Assembly (NCBI RefSeq): GCF_003675385.1
Contig: NZ_RCWZ01000001.1
Span: 930,001 to 994,000, forward strand
Direction of reading: 5' to 3'
DNA: 64,000 nt
Source: Mucilaginibacter kameinonensis
Lineage (GTDB): Bacteria > Bacteroidota > Bacteroidia > Sphingobacteriales > Sphingobacteriaceae
The notes below the pieces were generated by a model, which had not been told where the DNA came from, searched no databases, and worked only from the letters and a program-made list of their open reading frames with translations. Made by a program: the position numbers and the translations under genes. Of this stretch, positions 24,596 to 34,348 are shown piece by piece; positions within the stretch are counted from its first letter, which is position 1, and every line of letters starts with the position of its first letter.

Positions 24596-24988
24596 TTATC
24601 CAATGGCCTGCCTGATCCTATCGGCGGTGGCATTAAATTGCTCCGGTGTGAATTTTTGCTTAGGGAGCGAAAAGTTGATACTGCTCATATCATTCATCGG
24701 GATAAGATGGATATGCGCGTGTGGTACATCCAGGCCCATAACCGCTACACCAACCCGCGGACAAGGAACGGCCTCTTTTAAGCCCATAGCTACCTTTTTT
24801 GCAAATAGCTGTAAGCCGGTATAGGTTTCATCGTCCAGATCAAAAAGGTAATCAACCTCTTTTTTAGGGATTACCAGCAGGTGACCTTCCGTAAGCGGAA
24901 AAATATCCAGGAAAGCCAAAAAATCATCGTTCTCCGCAACTTTATAAGCAGGAATTTCGCCCGCAACTATTTTTGAAAAGATGGTCAT
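24596..24988 (-). CDS. HIT-family (HINT-like) nucleotide hydrolase
   Basis: 130 residues. N-terminal TIFSKIVAGEIPAYKV, central DIFPLTEGHLLVIPKKEV, and the histidine triad H90-A-H92-I-H94 in VPHAHIHLIPM with H92 as nucleophile. The family hydrolyses purine nucleoside phosphoramidates and related adenylates. It lies 121 bp downstream of greA on the same strand, a common Bacteroidota pairing; a perfect inverted repeat fills that gap. Confidence 0.93.
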   Translation of the reverse strand: MTIFSKIVAGEIPAYKVAENDDFLAFLDIFPLTEGHLLVIPKKEVDYLFDLDDETYTGLQLFAKKVAMGLKEAVPCPRVGVAVMGLDVPHAHIHLIPMNDMSSINFSLPKQKFTPEQFNATADRIRQAIG

Positions 24989-24993
24989 TGTTG

Positions 24994-25102
24994 GGTGAGT
25001 GGTTGATTATGTTGATTGGGTGAGTGGTTTCGTTGGATATTGTAAAGTAAGTGGCTGATTATGAAAATGGAATAAAACTATTCTCCTAATCAACCACTCA
25101 CC
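24994..25102. repeat. Perfect 16-bp inverted repeat in greA-HIT gap
   Basis: GGTGAGTGGTTGATTA (24994-25009) and its exact reverse complement (25087-25102). Two more partial copies of GTGAGTGGTT and GTGGCTGATTATG lie between. It would form a cruciform or an mRNA hairpin between the two cistrons. Confidence 0.6.
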
Positions 25103-25109
25103 TAAATTA

Positions 25110-25583
25110 CTACCTGCTTATCTCCAGGATTTCGAATTCAATTTTACCTGCCGGTACGGTGATCTCGGTTTTTTCACCAACCTTTTTACCAAGCAATCCT
25201 TTTGCTATTGGTGATGCTACTGAAATTTTGCCAGTTTTCAGATCGGCTTCGCTCTCTGATACCAACTGGTAGCTCATGGTAGCACCGTTTTTAAGGTTTT
25301 TAATCTTAACAACAGATAAAGCCAGCACTTTTGAAGTATCTATTTTTGATTCGTCAAGCAGGCGGGCATTTGCTAATGTTTCCTGTAACTGGGCTATTTT
25401 AGCCTCGTGCAGGCCCTGTGCTTCTTTTGCCGCGTCGTACTCGGCATTTTCCGAAAGGTCACCTTTGTCGCGTGCCTCAGCAATAGCTTTTGATATATCG
25501 GCACGGCCGGTTGTTTTTAATCTTTGTAGTTCCTCTTTTAATTTCTCTATACCGTCTTTAGTATAGTATGATACCTCTGCCAT
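25110..25583 (-). CDS. greA: Transcription elongation factor GreA
   Basis: 157 residues, the normal length. The N-terminal coiled coil (MAEVSYYTKDGIEKLKEELQRLKTTGRADISKAIAEARDKGDLSENAEYDAAKE) carries the acidic tip DLSENAEYD that projects into RNA polymerase and triggers transcript cleavage. The C-terminal FKBP-like domain has ISVASPIAKGLLGKKVGEKTEITVPAG. The 5' region on the minus strand holds a terminator-like hairpin and a longer hairpin, so expression may be attenuated. Confidence 0.97.
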   Translation of the reverse strand: MAEVSYYTKDGIEKLKEELQRLKTTGRADISKAIAEARDKGDLSENAEYDAAKEAQGLHEAKIAQLQETLANARLLDESKIDTSKVLALSVVKIKNLKNGATMSYQLVSESEADLKTGKISVASPIAKGLLGKKVGEKTEITVPAGKIEFEILEISR

Positions 25584-25622
25584 AACGCAAAAATTAATTA
25601 ATATTCATTCTGTTGGTCATCC

Positions 25623-25658
25623 AAAAAAAACCGCCCTTCCCTGTTTTAAGAAAGGACG
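25623..25658 (-). terminator. Terminator-like hairpin in greA upstream region
   Basis: On the minus strand an approximately 10-bp stem (25632-25658, several G-U pairs), then eight T (complement of 25623-25630), about 40 bp before the greA ATG. Either the end of a separate small transcript or an attenuator. Confidence 0.55.
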
Positions 25659-25671
25659 CAACGCTTATAAA

Positions 25672-25719
25672 AGCAAACAAGACTATATAAGTCCGCAGCT
25701 TACATAGTCTTGCTTTTTT
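25672..25719. terminator. Long hairpin upstream of greA
   Basis: Arms around AGACTAT...ATAGTCT, extended inward by ATAAG/CTTA-type pairs to a CCGC-containing loop and outward to AGCAA/TTGCT; T run follows on the plus strand (25713-25718) and four T on the minus strand. It could be the terminator of a plus-strand transcript or a structured part of the greA leader. Confidence 0.5.
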
Positions 25720-25852
25720 GGTATTTAACGAAGATAAGTGATTTAAGTTTTATTATCCAAATTTTTTTAGGGAGGAATTTTATTGTACTTATCGTATTTT
25801 TCTTCATTAAAGATTGATAACGATGTAACTCAAAGTTCTTATTGCCACCTGT

Positions 25853-27103
25853 TTATCCCGGATTGTTCAGGGTTTTTCTAAGCTGTTCGATGTTTTTCTG
25901 CATTGTAGCCTTATCATTTGCAGACGTAGCCAGTTCCATGGCCGTTTGGTAATGCCGCAATGCTTTTTGATTATCCACATCGATATACAGATTACCCAGC
26001 AGTGAATAATAAAAATGGTTACTGTTGAGATTCAGCTTTTCTGCCTCGGCTATCGCGGCGGGCTTGCCGTTGGTTTTGGCAAGGGCGAAGGTGCGGTTTA
26101 ATGCGGCTATAGGCGAATATTCCAGAATAAGCAGGTTGTTATATAGCTGCAAAATATTTTCCCATTTTTCGGGCGTATCTTCCTTAATGGTATGCCAGTA
26201 GGCAATACCTGCTTCAAGGTGGTATTTAGTGATAACTGTTCCGGTTGATGCCTGGTTTAGATGGTAAATACCTTTATTAATCAAATCCCTGTCCCAAAGC
26301 GATTCGTCCTGATCCTCATACAGGATCATGGTGCGGTTATCATTAGTGCGGGCCTCGAAGCGTGAGGCGTGGAAACACATTAATGCAAACAGGGCGTTCA
26401 CGGCGGGAGTATTGGTAGCCGGGTTTTCGATAAGCTGATAATTGAGCCGCATAGCTTCGGCACAAAGGTCATGGCGGAGTGTGATGTTTTGAGAGATAGA
26501 GTAGTATCCTTCAGAAAATAACAGGTAAATGGTTGTCAAAACGATTTCCAGGCGGCTGCCTATCTCGTTGAGGGTTGGCTGCTTGATCTGGATGCCAGCC
26601 TCTTTTAATTTTTCCTTAGCGCGGTTTATCCGCTTGTAAATAACCTCTTTGTTTGCTAAAAAAGCATCGGTGATTTCCTGGATCCCAAAACCGCAAAGCA
26701 AATTAAGGGTAAGCGCCACCTGCGATTCGTCGGAGATTGCTGGGTTACAAACCGTAAACATCATGGCCAGCTGGCTATCGGCAATGTTTTTGGTGGATAG
26801 GTCTATCTCTATTTCGCCGGTACTATCGGTAGTATATTTTATTTCGGGCGAAAGCTTTTGCTTAAAAATGGTGTCCCGTTTCAGATAGTTTTTGGTTTTA
26901 TTTTTTGCAACCGTGTAAAGCCAGGCCGTAGGATTGTCGGGCAAACCTTTCAGGCTCCAGTTTTCGGTGGCCGACAGGAAAGTATCACTTACAATATCTT
27001 CGGCAATTTCAACGTGTTCAATACCGAAAAGCCGGCAAAGTACTGCCACTATTTTACGATACTCGGTACGGAACAGGTGAGGTAAAAGCTCTTTAGGTTG
27101 CAT
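25853..27103 (-). CDS. ECF42-type sigma factor with helical C-terminal extension
   Basis: 416 residues from ATG 27103 (the frame could open at an upstream TTG). Region 2 has LCRLFGIEHVEIAEDIVSDTFLSATENW followed by NPTAWLYTVAKNKTKNYLKRD. Region 4 (about 100-160) includes ALTLNLLCGFGIQEITDAFLANKEVIYKRINRAKEKL. A helical region of about 240 residues follows (ending MELATSANDKATMQKNIEQLRKTL), resembling TPR repeats. That layout, with a DGPF/YciI gene immediately upstream, defines ECF42 sigma factors, which lack a classical anti-sigma factor; the extension is thought to control activity. Confidence 0.88.
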   Translation of the reverse strand: MQPKELLPHLFRTEYRKIVAVLCRLFGIEHVEIAEDIVSDTFLSATENWSLKGLPDNPTAWLYTVAKNKTKNYLKRDTIFKQKLSPEIKYTTDSTGEIEIDLSTKNIADSQLAMMFTVCNPAISDESQVALTLNLLCGFGIQEITDAFLANKEVIYKRINRAKEKLKEAGIQIKQPTLNEIGSRLEIVLTTIYLLFSEGYYSISQNITLRHDLCAEAMRLNYQLIENPATNTPAVNALFALMCFHASRFEARTNDNRTMILYEDQDESLWDRDLINKGIYHLNQASTGTVITKYHLEAGIAYWHTIKEDTPEKWENILQLYNNLLILEYSPIAALNRTFALAKTNGKPAAIAEAEKLNLNSNHFYYSLLGNLYIDVDNQKALRHYQTAMELATSANDKATMQKNIEQLRKTLNNPG

Positions 27104-27148
27104 AGGTAAATAAAAATGCCTTTGCAAAAGTACAAAGGCATTCTTGGT

Positions 27149-27493
27149 TTATACAGTAGGCACAGCCATTCGTACCTCAACGGTAGCTCCCCATTGTAAT
27201 ACCGGGCAGCCTTTGGCAATCTCAACAGCATCGTCATAATCTTCGGCCCTGATCATTAACAGGCCGCCTATCGATTCCTTGATTTCGGCATAAGGGCCAT
27301 TGACAACCGTATTTTGTTTGATCACCCTGCCATCGCCATCCCAGCGTTTAGGCGGAGCAACCAGTTTATTTTGGGCCGCGATGCCGCCTATCCAATCCTG
27401 GAAGGGTTTGATTGCCGCCTGCATTTGCTCGGGCGAGGGGCTGGCATCCTTACTTTTCAGATCCCTGTGGATCACTAACAAAAACTCATTCAT
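27149..27493 (-). CDS. DGPF/YciI-like domain protein
   Basis: 114 residues. Begins MNEFLLVIHRDLKSKDASPSPEQMQAA and contains the NGPYAEIKESIGGLLMIRAEDYDDAVEIAKGCP segment typical of the YCII-related/DGPF family (dimeric alpha-beta barrel). Lies 45 bp upstream of the ECF42 sigma gene, the conserved partner context of that sigma group. The biochemical role in the group is unresolved. Confidence 0.88.
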   Translation of the reverse strand: MNEFLLVIHRDLKSKDASPSPEQMQAAIKPFQDWIGGIAAQNKLVAPPKRWDGDGRVIKQNTVVNGPYAEIKESIGGLLMIRAEDYDDAVEIAKGCPVLQWGATVEVRMAVPTV

Positions 27494-27526
27494 AAGGCTA
27501 TGTTTTAATTTGTTAATATAGGTTGT

Positions 27527-27979
27527 TTATGCAAACTGACCAACCTGGTAAGTACCCGGAGTATTTGGGAACGACAGGTTGATGCGGTTCCAGGTGTTAA
27601 CGGTTGTAACGGCCATAGTCAGGTCAATCAATTCTTCGTCGCTAAACTGTGCTTTGGCGGTAGCATACACTGCATCACTTACATGGTAGGCGGTAACCGC
27701 CTCGGCCCAGGCAAAAGCAGCCCTTTCACGATCTGTATAATATGGCGATTCTTCCCAGGCGCTCAATCCGTATAAACGTTGTTCCGTTTCGCCATTTGCA
27801 CGCGCGTCTTTATAGTGCATATCCAGGCAGAAAGCACATTTATTAATTTGCGATACCCTGAAATTTACCAATTCAAGAAGGGATGCTTCAATTGATGCTT
27901 TTTTGATATAAGCTCCCATGCCAAATAATGGTTTTAAGGCGTTTTGTCCTTTTTCCCACATGCTCAATCTTTTTTCCAT
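27527..27979 (-). CDS. Carboxymuconolactone decarboxylase/AhpD-like protein
   Basis: 150 residues, all helical. The AhpD redox motif is complete: C48-A-F-C51-L-D-M-H55 (INKCAFCLDMHYKDA), so a peroxidase or disulfide-reductase activity is plausible. Starts MEKRLSMWEKGQNALKPLF. First gene of the AhpD-DGPF-ECF42 operon on the minus strand (33 bp to the next gene), and likely a target as well as a partner of the sigma factor; that is inferred from how ECF41/42 loci are organised. Confidence 0.88.
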   Translation of the reverse strand: MEKRLSMWEKGQNALKPLFGMGAYIKKASIEASLLELVNFRVSQINKCAFCLDMHYKDARANGETEQRLYGLSAWEESPYYTDRERAAFAWAEAVTAYHVSDAVYATAKAQFSDEELIDLTMAVTTVNTWNRINLSFPNTPGTYQVGQFA

Positions 27980-28155
27980 TTTGTTTTAAAATTTATGTTG
28001 TTAAAACCGAATGACAACCATGTTTTGCAGATTGGACAAAACGGGCAAAAAATATTTTTATTTTTTTCGTCAACATAAAATGTGGGCCCTTTATCCGGCA
28101 GATTTTTGTTTATTTAGCAAATCAGGTTCCTGCATCTAACCTGAGTAATATCAAT

Positions 28156-29241
28156 ATGGAAAAACTAAATCCTGGAATCCTTAAAACCAAGCAACATTTT
28201 GAAATTCTTGACGGCCTGCGTGGCGTAGCCGCAATAGCAGTAGTTACCTTCCATTTTATGGAGATTGCATATACCGACTATAGCAAAGATTTTATAGGTC
28301 ATGGTTTCCTGGCGGTTGATTTTTTCTTTTGTCTTTCGGGCTTTGTAATTGGCTATGCTTATGACGACAGGATTGGAAAGATGGGGGTTATGGAGTTTTT
28401 TAAGTCGAGGCTTATCAGGCTGCATCCGCTTGTTGTAATAGGATCCGTATTGGGTTTGTTAAGCTTTTTGTTTGATCCATTCAGTACCCAGGCTGTAACC
28501 CGGAGTGCAGGGAGTATATTGCTGTTATTCCTTAGCTCGGTATTAATGATTCCTAACCCTACGATGGACGAGCGGTATTTTAACCTGTTTGGTTTTAACG
28601 CGCCGTCATGGTCATTGTTTTGGGAATATATAGCTAACATTGTTTATGCGCTTGTACTTTGTCGTCTTCACAGGCGCTATCTCATTATCCTTGCTGCAAT
28701 TTCGGCGGTGGGTATTTGCTATGTGGCTGCCCACTCAGGTAATTTAATGGGCGGCTGGAGCGGCGGCACTTTTTGGGATGGTGGGGTGCGTATAGCTTAT
28801 TCCTTTACCGCGGGCTTACTGGTTTACCGCTATAATCTCATCATCAAAAATAAGCTTGGTTTTATCGGGCTTTCTATTTTATTGATGCTGGCTTTCCTGT
28901 CACCGTTCTCATCATGGAACTGGCTTACCGAGCCTTTTATAGTTATTATTTACTTCCCGTTAATGGTTTCGCTGGGGGCAGGTGCCGTTCTTAATGAAGG
29001 TTTACGTAAGATATGTGTTTTTTCGGGGAATATCTCCTATCCCTTATACATGACCCACTATGCTGTGATGTGGGCGTTTGGTAATTATTTCGCGGCGCAT
29101 AAACCCGATGCTCTTCACTTAGCATATATCATTATTCCCGGTTTAATTGTATTGGTAGCATTTGCTTATCTTGTTATGAAGGTATATGACATTCCTTTAC
29201 GCCGCTATCTTACCGAAAAACGGAAACAGGCTATTAAGTAA
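28156..29241 (+). CDS. Acyltransferase-3 family membrane protein
   Basis: 361 residues with about ten membrane segments. The N-terminal signature HFEILDGLRGVAAIAVVTFHF carries the family's catalytic His, followed by FLAVDFFFCLSGFVIGYAY and a later SWSLFWEYIAN. These integral proteins O-acylate surface sugars (lipopolysaccharide, exopolysaccharide, peptidoglycan). No polysaccharide cluster is adjacent, so the acceptor is unknown. Divergent from the AhpD-like operon. Confidence 0.9.
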   Translation: MEKLNPGILKTKQHFEILDGLRGVAAIAVVTFHFMEIAYTDYSKDFIGHGFLAVDFFFCLSGFVIGYAYDDRIGKMGVMEFFKSRLIRLHPLVVIGSVLGLLSFLFDPFSTQAVTRSAGSILLLFLSSVLMIPNPTMDERYFNLFGFNAPSWSLFWEYIANIVYALVLCRLHRRYLIILAAISAVGICYVAAHSGNLMGGWSGGTFWDGGVRIAYSFTAGLLVYRYNLIIKNKLGFIGLSILLMLAFLSPFSSWNWLTEPFIVIIYFPLMVSLGAGAVLNEGLRKICVFSGNISYPLYMTHYAVMWAFGNYFAAHKPDALHLAYIIIPGLIVLVAFAYLVMKVYDIPLRRYLTEKRKQAIK

Positions 29242-29427
29242 AAAGCAAGGTTTTTTGGTCATTAAATTAAAGGTTAAATTACGTGCCCTTTAGTGGAGGT
29301 TGATTTAAAACCTGTATGTTTAAAATGCTGAAGAAGTGTTTTTTATACACCAAAAAGCGTTATTTTTACAAGTGGTTTTTTGCAGTTTTTTATTCATTTT
29401 GAGTGATGTGCAGAAGGCTTTGGCACA

Positions 29428-30024
29428 ATGAGGAAAACGTTAGTTATTGGTTGGCTTGTTTTATTACTTGCTATTGTTGGCGCATTATTTTGGTATAATG
29501 AGTTGCAATATCAGTTGCCTACGCCGGTACCCGAAAACTATAAACCGGTAAAATCAGGTACAGTTGTTTCCATCAACCCAAGACATTTTAAAGACCACAG
29601 CAAACCTTTGTTTCTGCACTTTTTTAACCCCGGTTGCCCATGCTCAAGGTTTAATATTAAACAATTTAAAGCTATTGTTGAGCAATACCGCGGACAGGTG
29701 AACTTCGCTATCGTGATCATGAGCAGCAAGCATTTTACCGAAAGTGAGATTCAGGACAAGTTTGGCATGAAACTGCCTGTAATATTTGACCCTTCCGTTG
29801 CCGAAGCTTGCGGTGTTTACTCTACACCACAGGTTGCGCTGATTGATACTGAGAATAAATTATACTATCGTGGCAATTATAATATAAGCCGTTACTGTAC
29901 CGATGATAAAACGAGCTTTGCCAAAATAGCAATTAACGGTTTACTTAGTAACAATACCCGACTCACATTTAATAAATTGGCGCTAATATCATATGGCTGT
30001 CGATTGCCCGATTGTCATAATTAA
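29428..30024 (+). CDS. Membrane-anchored thioredoxin-like redoxin
   Basis: 198 residues. One N-terminal membrane segment (about 4-23, [17 protein letters not shown]) followed by a thioredoxin fold: [19 protein letters not shown] has a C-P-C-S site in place of CxxC, and [19 protein letters not shown] holds the cis-Pro. Two further cysteines lie at the extreme C-terminus (CRLPDCHN). Probably periplasmic, reducing or sensing disulfides. Only 23 bp separate it from the hybrid kinase, suggesting they are one operon and that it may feed redox information to the kinase. Confidence 0.78.
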   Translation: MRKTLVIGWLVLLLAIVGALFWYNELQYQLPTPVPENYKPVKSGTVVSINPRHFKDHSKPLFLHFFNPGCPCSRFNIKQFKAIVEQYRGQVNFAIVIMSSKHFTESEIQDKFGMKLPVIFDPSVAEACGVYSTPQVALIDTENKLYYRGNYNISRYCTDDKTSFAKIAINGLLSNNTRLTFNKLALISYGCRLPDCHN

Positions 30025-30047
30025 CATACCCCTTAGTTCAAATAATA

Positions 30048-32309
30048 GTGACTGCAGCTATAGCTCATAACATTAACTTCCAAACCGAGATCAAAGATCG
30101 CTCAGACCGGTTGATGGATTACTTTCTGCCGGTGCATTTTGCGGTTGGTTTGGCGCTGGCCTCCTTCTACGATACCTGGCTTATTGCTGGTGGCGTTGGC
30201 GGCCTTTGTCTGCTGGCTTATTATACCGCTAAAATAGCCCTGCCCCAATCAGCATTGTATCAGTATGTGCTGGCTGCGGTACTTGGCATTTTTATGGCCC
30301 AGTATATCTACCAGATGCATGGCATGTTTGAAATGCACTTTTTTGCCTTTATTTCAAGCGCGCTACTCATCACTTATCAAAACTGGAAACTACAGATCCC
30401 CCTGCTGATAGTGGTTATTATCCATCATGCTACTTTTAGCTATTTGCAGGATATCGGGTTTGGTAATATATTTTTCACCCAACTCAATTATTTTGATCTT
30501 CAAACATTCATTATCCACGTATTACTTACCGGGGTAATCATGTTTATATGCGGGCTGTGGGCATACCAGCTGCGCAAATACAACGAATTAAGAATTGTGC
30601 AAACCCTGCAAATGGCCGATCTGCAGCGTGAAGCGCAGCTATCATTGGAGCGTAAGCATAACGAGGAGGTTTTGGCTGCGGCAAACAAAGAACTGAACCA
30701 TTCAAACCTCGAACTTCAAAAAGCACGCCTTGCGGCCGATCAGGCCAACCAGGAGAAAAGTATTTTCCTGGCTACCATGAGCCACGAGATCCGTACGCCT
30801 ATGAACGGGGTTATCGGTATGTCGGCCTTGCTGAATGAAACCGAGCTTAATGATGAGCAGCGGATGTTTACCGAAACCATCATCAATTGCGGTGAAACGC
30901 TGATCCATGTGATCAATAATATCCTTGATTTTTCGAAGATAGAGGCAGGCAGCCTTGATCTTGAACAGGACGATTTTAACCTGAGGCAGAGCATTGAGGA
31001 TGTAATGGATATGTTTGCCGTTAAAGCCGGGCAAATGGGGCTCGACCTGGTTTATGAAATTGAAGAAGATATTTCTCCAAACATTATTGGCGATCCACTG
31101 CGCCTTAAACAGGTACTTATCAATCTTGTAAATAACGCCATTAAGTTTACTGAAAAAGGAGAGGTTGGTATTAGGGTAAGTTGCATTGAAAGGCAACCTG
31201 ATGGTTTGCTGAAACTGGGCTTTGATGTTTGGGATACAGGCATCGGTATTCCGAAAGATAAACTGCACCGTTTGTTCCGCGCGTTCTCACAGGTTGATTC
31301 ATCTACCACACGTAAATACGGCGGCACTGGTCTGGGTTTAGCAATTTGCCAGAAGCTGGTGACCCTCATGGGCGGAACCATCGGGGTTAAAAGCCTACCG
31401 GGCGTAGGGGCTAAGTTTTCCTTTACCATCAATGCCTACCCAGGTGAGGCATCGCAACAGCTTACATCTGGCTTTGACCTTAGCGAATTAGAAGGGAAGA
31501 AAATTTTGGTGGTTGATGATAACCAAACCAATCTTTCTATTTTGGAACGCCAGTTTGATAACTGGAACCTTAAAGCCATAACCGCCGAATCGGCTGCTGA
31601 GGCATTGGTAATTCTCCAAAAAAGTAAAGATATTGAACTGGTAATTACCGATATGCACATGCCGGTGATGGACGGCGCTATGCTGGCCAAGGTGATCAAG
31701 GAAGGATATAGCCATTTACCAATCATATTATTAAGCTCGGTAGGTGAAGACTTTATAAAGGATCAGCGGTCGCTCTTTACATCTATCATGAATAAGCCCA
31801 TCAAGCAGCAGGTGCTTGGTAAGCAAGTTTTCATGGCGCTTAGAAATAGCTCCACTCAAACAGAAGACAAACAAGCTAAAGCAAAACTTTCAGTAGATTT
31901 TAGTGATAAGTATCCGTTCAAGATTCTCATTGCCGAAGATAATGAGGTTAACCAGCACGTTATTAAGCATATTTTAAGCAAAATGGGCTATAAACCAGGC
32001 ATCGCTAAAAATGGTATTGACGCCATTGAAGCCCTGTATCAGGACGACTACGGATTGATATTAATGGATATGCAGATGCCGGTTATGGATGGGCTGGAAG
32101 CTACCCGGGTTATCCGGAAGGATGGCGTTAAACAACCGGTTATTATAGCACTTACTGCTAATGCCATGACCGGCGACGAACAGGAATGTTTGCAGGCTGG
32201 TATGAATGATTACCTGAGCAAGCCCGTAAAATTGGATGAGTTGATGAACAAGCTATCCAAGTGGTATACGGTGGTTAATAATAAAGCGGTATCCCGTTCG
32301 GAAGTTTAA
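30048..32309 (+). CDS. Hybrid histidine kinase with two receiver domains
   Basis: 753 residues, starting at GTG 30048. About six membrane helices span residues 25-180 (MASE-like sensor, no large periplasmic loop), then a coiled coil ([22 protein letters not shown]). HisKA has its His near 246 in [21 protein letters not shown]. HATPase_c has [16 protein letters not shown] and GGTGLGLAI. Receiver 1 has phospho-Asp near 534 ([11 protein letters not shown]) and receiver 2 near 672 ([20 protein letters not shown]). No HPt domain, so phosphotransfer must continue elsewhere. Likely cotranscribed with the redoxin. Confidence 0.92.
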   Translation: MTAAIAHNINFQTEIKDRSDRLMDYFLPVHFAVGLALASFYDTWLIAGGVGGLCLLAYYTAKIALPQSALYQYVLAAVLGIFMAQYIYQMHGMFEMHFFAFISSALLITYQNWKLQIPLLIVVIIHHATFSYLQDIGFGNIFFTQLNYFDLQTFIIHVLLTGVIMFICGLWAYQLRKYNELRIVQTLQMADLQREAQLSLERKHNEEVLAAANKELNHSNLELQKARLAADQANQEKSIFLATMSHEIRTPMNGVIGMSALLNETELNDEQRMFTETIINCGETLIHVINNILDFSKIEAGSLDLEQDDFNLRQSIEDVMDMFAVKAGQMGLDLVYEIEEDISPNIIGDPLRLKQVLINLVNNAIKFTEKGEVGIRVSCIERQPDGLLKLGFDVWDTGIGIPKDKLHRLFRAFSQVDSSTTRKYGGTGLGLAICQKLVTLMGGTIGVKSLPGVGAKFSFTINAYPGEASQQLTSGFDLSELEGKKILVVDDNQTNLSILERQFDNWNLKAITAESAAEALVILQKSKDIELVITDMHMPVMDGAMLAKVIKEGYSHLPIILLSSVGEDFIKDQRSLFTSIMNKPIKQQVLGKQVFMALRNSSTQTEDKQAKAKLSVDFSDKYPFKILIAEDNEVNQHVIKHILSKMGYKPGIAKNGIDAIEALYQDDYGLILMDMQMPVMDGLEATRVIRKDGVKQPVIIALTANAMTGDEQECLQAGMNDYLSKPVKLDELMNKLSKWYTVVNNKAVSRSEV

Positions 32310-32315
32310 CATTTT

Positions 32316-33434
32316 TTATAATTCCAGTTCCAGCTGGTCGCCGGGGCCAAGCTCGCGGTCATCGCGCTGCTTAACCTGCAGCCCGCCGAAGTTTGAAAGT
32401 GAGATACCCAGCAGGCGTACTTTTACATCGTCAACGCCGGTAGCAGCGATGAGTTGTTTGGCAGTACTGCTGATGGTTTCAAGATCGTTGACAGGCGTTT
32501 GGAACGATTGATTTCTGGTGATCTGTTTAAAATCATGATATTTTACTTTAAGGGTAATGGTACGGCCCTTCAACTCGTATTTAAGCAGGCGATTGTGTAC
32601 CGTTACCGCTATCTTATCGAGCTCGGCCTCCATTTCCTCAAGCGTAGTTAAATCATAAGCAAATGTATCTTCGGCACCCAGTGATTTGGTTTCGCGATGT
32701 GGCTGTACTTCGCGGTTATCGATACCTCGTACTATCTGGTAGTAAAATTTGCCCACTTTGCCAAAGTGACGGGTAAGCTCACTTTCTTCAAGCCGTTTCA
32801 GATCGGCACCGGTATGCAGGCCCATTTGTTTCATCTTTTGAGCAGTTACTTTACCCACGCCAAAAAACTTTTCGACGGGTAGCTGCTCCATAAAGTTTTC
32901 GATGCTTGAAGGGCCGATGAACTTCAATCCATCGGGCTTATTGATATCTGATGCTATTTTAGCTACAAACTTATTAATAGATACCCCTGCCGAGGCGGTA
33001 AGCTGCAGCTCATCCTTAATAGCCTGTTTAATGAGTTTGGCTATCTCAATGGCCGAGCCAATATCCTGCTTATCATGAGTTACATCCAGATAAGCTTCAT
33101 CCAACGAAAGCGGCTCGATCAGATCTGTATAGCGACTGAAGATTTCACGGATATGTTGCGATACTTCCCGGTAAACATTAAACCGGGGACGTACAAACAA
33201 GGCATGCGGACAAAGCTGTAAAGCCTTTTTTGATGACATGGCCGACCGGATACCAAACTTCCTGGCCTCATAACTTGCTGTTGCAACCACGCCGCCGCGC
33301 CCTTCGGGTAAGCCTCCCACCACCAAAGGCTTGCCCCGGTATTCCGGAAAATCCCGCTGCTCAACCGACGCGTAAAATGCATCCATATCAATATGGATAA
33401 TTTTACGATGTGTATTGGATGATTGCTCCGTCAT
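32316..33434 (-). CDS. dinB: DNA polymerase IV (Y-family)
   Basis: 372 residues from ATG 33434 (MTEQSSNTHRKIIHIDMDAFYASVEQ); the open frame extends 69 codons further upstream, but only into a dispersed repeat. Palm motifs DMDAFYASVEQ and SLDEAYLDVT hold the metal-binding acids. The little-finger domain ends with an apparently normal region, and the last residues DQLELEL may act as a clamp-binding tail. Performs error-prone translesion synthesis. Convergent with the hybrid kinase (6 bp gap). Confidence 0.95.
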   Translation of the reverse strand: MTEQSSNTHRKIIHIDMDAFYASVEQRDFPEYRGKPLVVGGLPEGRGGVVATASYEARKFGIRSAMSSKKALQLCPHALFVRPRFNVYREVSQHIREIFSRYTDLIEPLSLDEAYLDVTHDKQDIGSAIEIAKLIKQAIKDELQLTASAGVSINKFVAKIASDINKPDGLKFIGPSSIENFMEQLPVEKFFGVGKVTAQKMKQMGLHTGADLKRLEESELTRHFGKVGKFYYQIVRGIDNREVQPHRETKSLGAEDTFAYDLTTLEEMEAELDKIAVTVHNRLLKYELKGRTITLKVKYHDFKQITRNQSFQTPVNDLETISSTAKQLIAATGVDDVKVRLLGISLSNFGGLQVKQRDDRELGPGDQLELEL

Positions 33435-33578
33435 GGTGATGAAAGCAAATATAGGCGGGTTGCAGGCTTGCTGCAAAGTTCGCTGGTTGGCGTAGTGTAA
33501 GGTTTTGAAGAGGGAAGCAGGTTCAATGCTCCAAGCTATACGCCTTAGCCTAACAGTAAGAAGCGCGGGACTGTGCGA

Positions 33579-33685
33579 TTCCCCTCTTGAGAGGGGTGTA
33601 GGGGTGTGTTTCTGCTTTGATAAGCCATTGCAGAAACACACCCCTGCTATCGCTCATTCCTCCGCGCCCCCTCTCAAGAGGGGAT
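33579..33685. repeat. 110-bp dispersed palindromic element, copy 1
   Basis: Outer arms CCCCTCTTGAGAGGGG-like at both ends and perfect 15-bp inner arms GGGGTGTGTTTCTGC (33601-33615) / complement (33630-33644). Lies just upstream of dinB. Flanks TGTGCGATT and TCCGCGCCCCC are shared with copy 2. Confidence 0.8.
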
Positions 33686-33765
33686 TTTAGAATCTTTTGT
33701 CAAATTATTTGAATAGGTTAACGACTCAAGCAAGGACGCTTGAACATGCATTGCCTATTTCAAAA

Positions 33766-34323
33766 TCAACTCTCCGTATCTCCCGGCAAAAACCTAAGCT
33801 TTTGCTGAAAATACATATCCCAGCTATGCTGTTGCTTACGATCGGTCATGTGAACCGTATCTTCGTCGTAATCTGCATTGAGCTGTTTGTATTTGGCATC
33901 GATGCGGTTAAAAATAGACATAGCCTCGTAGTTGTAGTTATTGCTGAAGCGGGTGCGGCTTACTATGCGTAACAGCTCCTGCTGCTCTAAAAAGGCTATG
34001 GTGTAATGCCCTTGCTCGTGTTTTAATATCTCGGTCATTTGTTGCGGGGTATTAACCCGGCTCCTGTCCAGCCACGATTTGTTATTATTGAGGATAAGCC
34101 TGATATTAAAATTGAGCCGGTAGCCTCCGCCCTCACGCCGGGCCTGGTAGCGGTAATCGATGGTGCAGTTTGTATAAGCAACAACGCCGCCGGCATTAGC
34201 CCGCGGCGTTCCCCAAAAATCATTGGCGGTAAGCTGATGAAATGATTGCGCCGAAGCCGACGTGATCACTGCAAAAAAACACATGGCCGTTAGGCCTATC
34301 CCTTTCACTATATTTCTTTTCAT
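33766..34323 (-). CDS. DUF922 secreted protein with HExxH-like motif
   Basis: 185 residues with signal peptide ending ASAQ. The motif LKHEQGHYTIAFLEQQEL (HEQGH) is the gluzincin-like zinc site seen in DUF922 proteins; aromatic GYRLNFNIRLILNNNKSWLD precedes it. A zinc-dependent peptidase activity is possible but not demonstrated for the family. Sits 25 bp downstream of the SPFH gene on the same strand. Confidence 0.8.
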   Translation of the reverse strand: MKRNIVKGIGLTAMCFFAVITSASAQSFHQLTANDFWGTPRANAGGVVAYTNCTIDYRYQARREGGGYRLNFNIRLILNNNKSWLDRSRVNTPQQMTEILKHEQGHYTIAFLEQQELLRIVSRTRFSNNYNYEAMSIFNRIDAKYKQLNADYDEDTVHMTDRKQQHSWDMYFQQKLRFLPGDTES

Positions 34324-34348
34324 TTAAAAAAATGGCGGTTTTAAACTT

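Noticed and set aside
30702..31268. 188-codon minus-strand frame
   Set aside because: Lies antisense inside the hybrid kinase, which has full domain support.
33435..33641. N-terminal extension of DNA polymerase IV by 69 codons
   Set aside because: The extension translates the dispersed repeat; the conserved start is at 33434.
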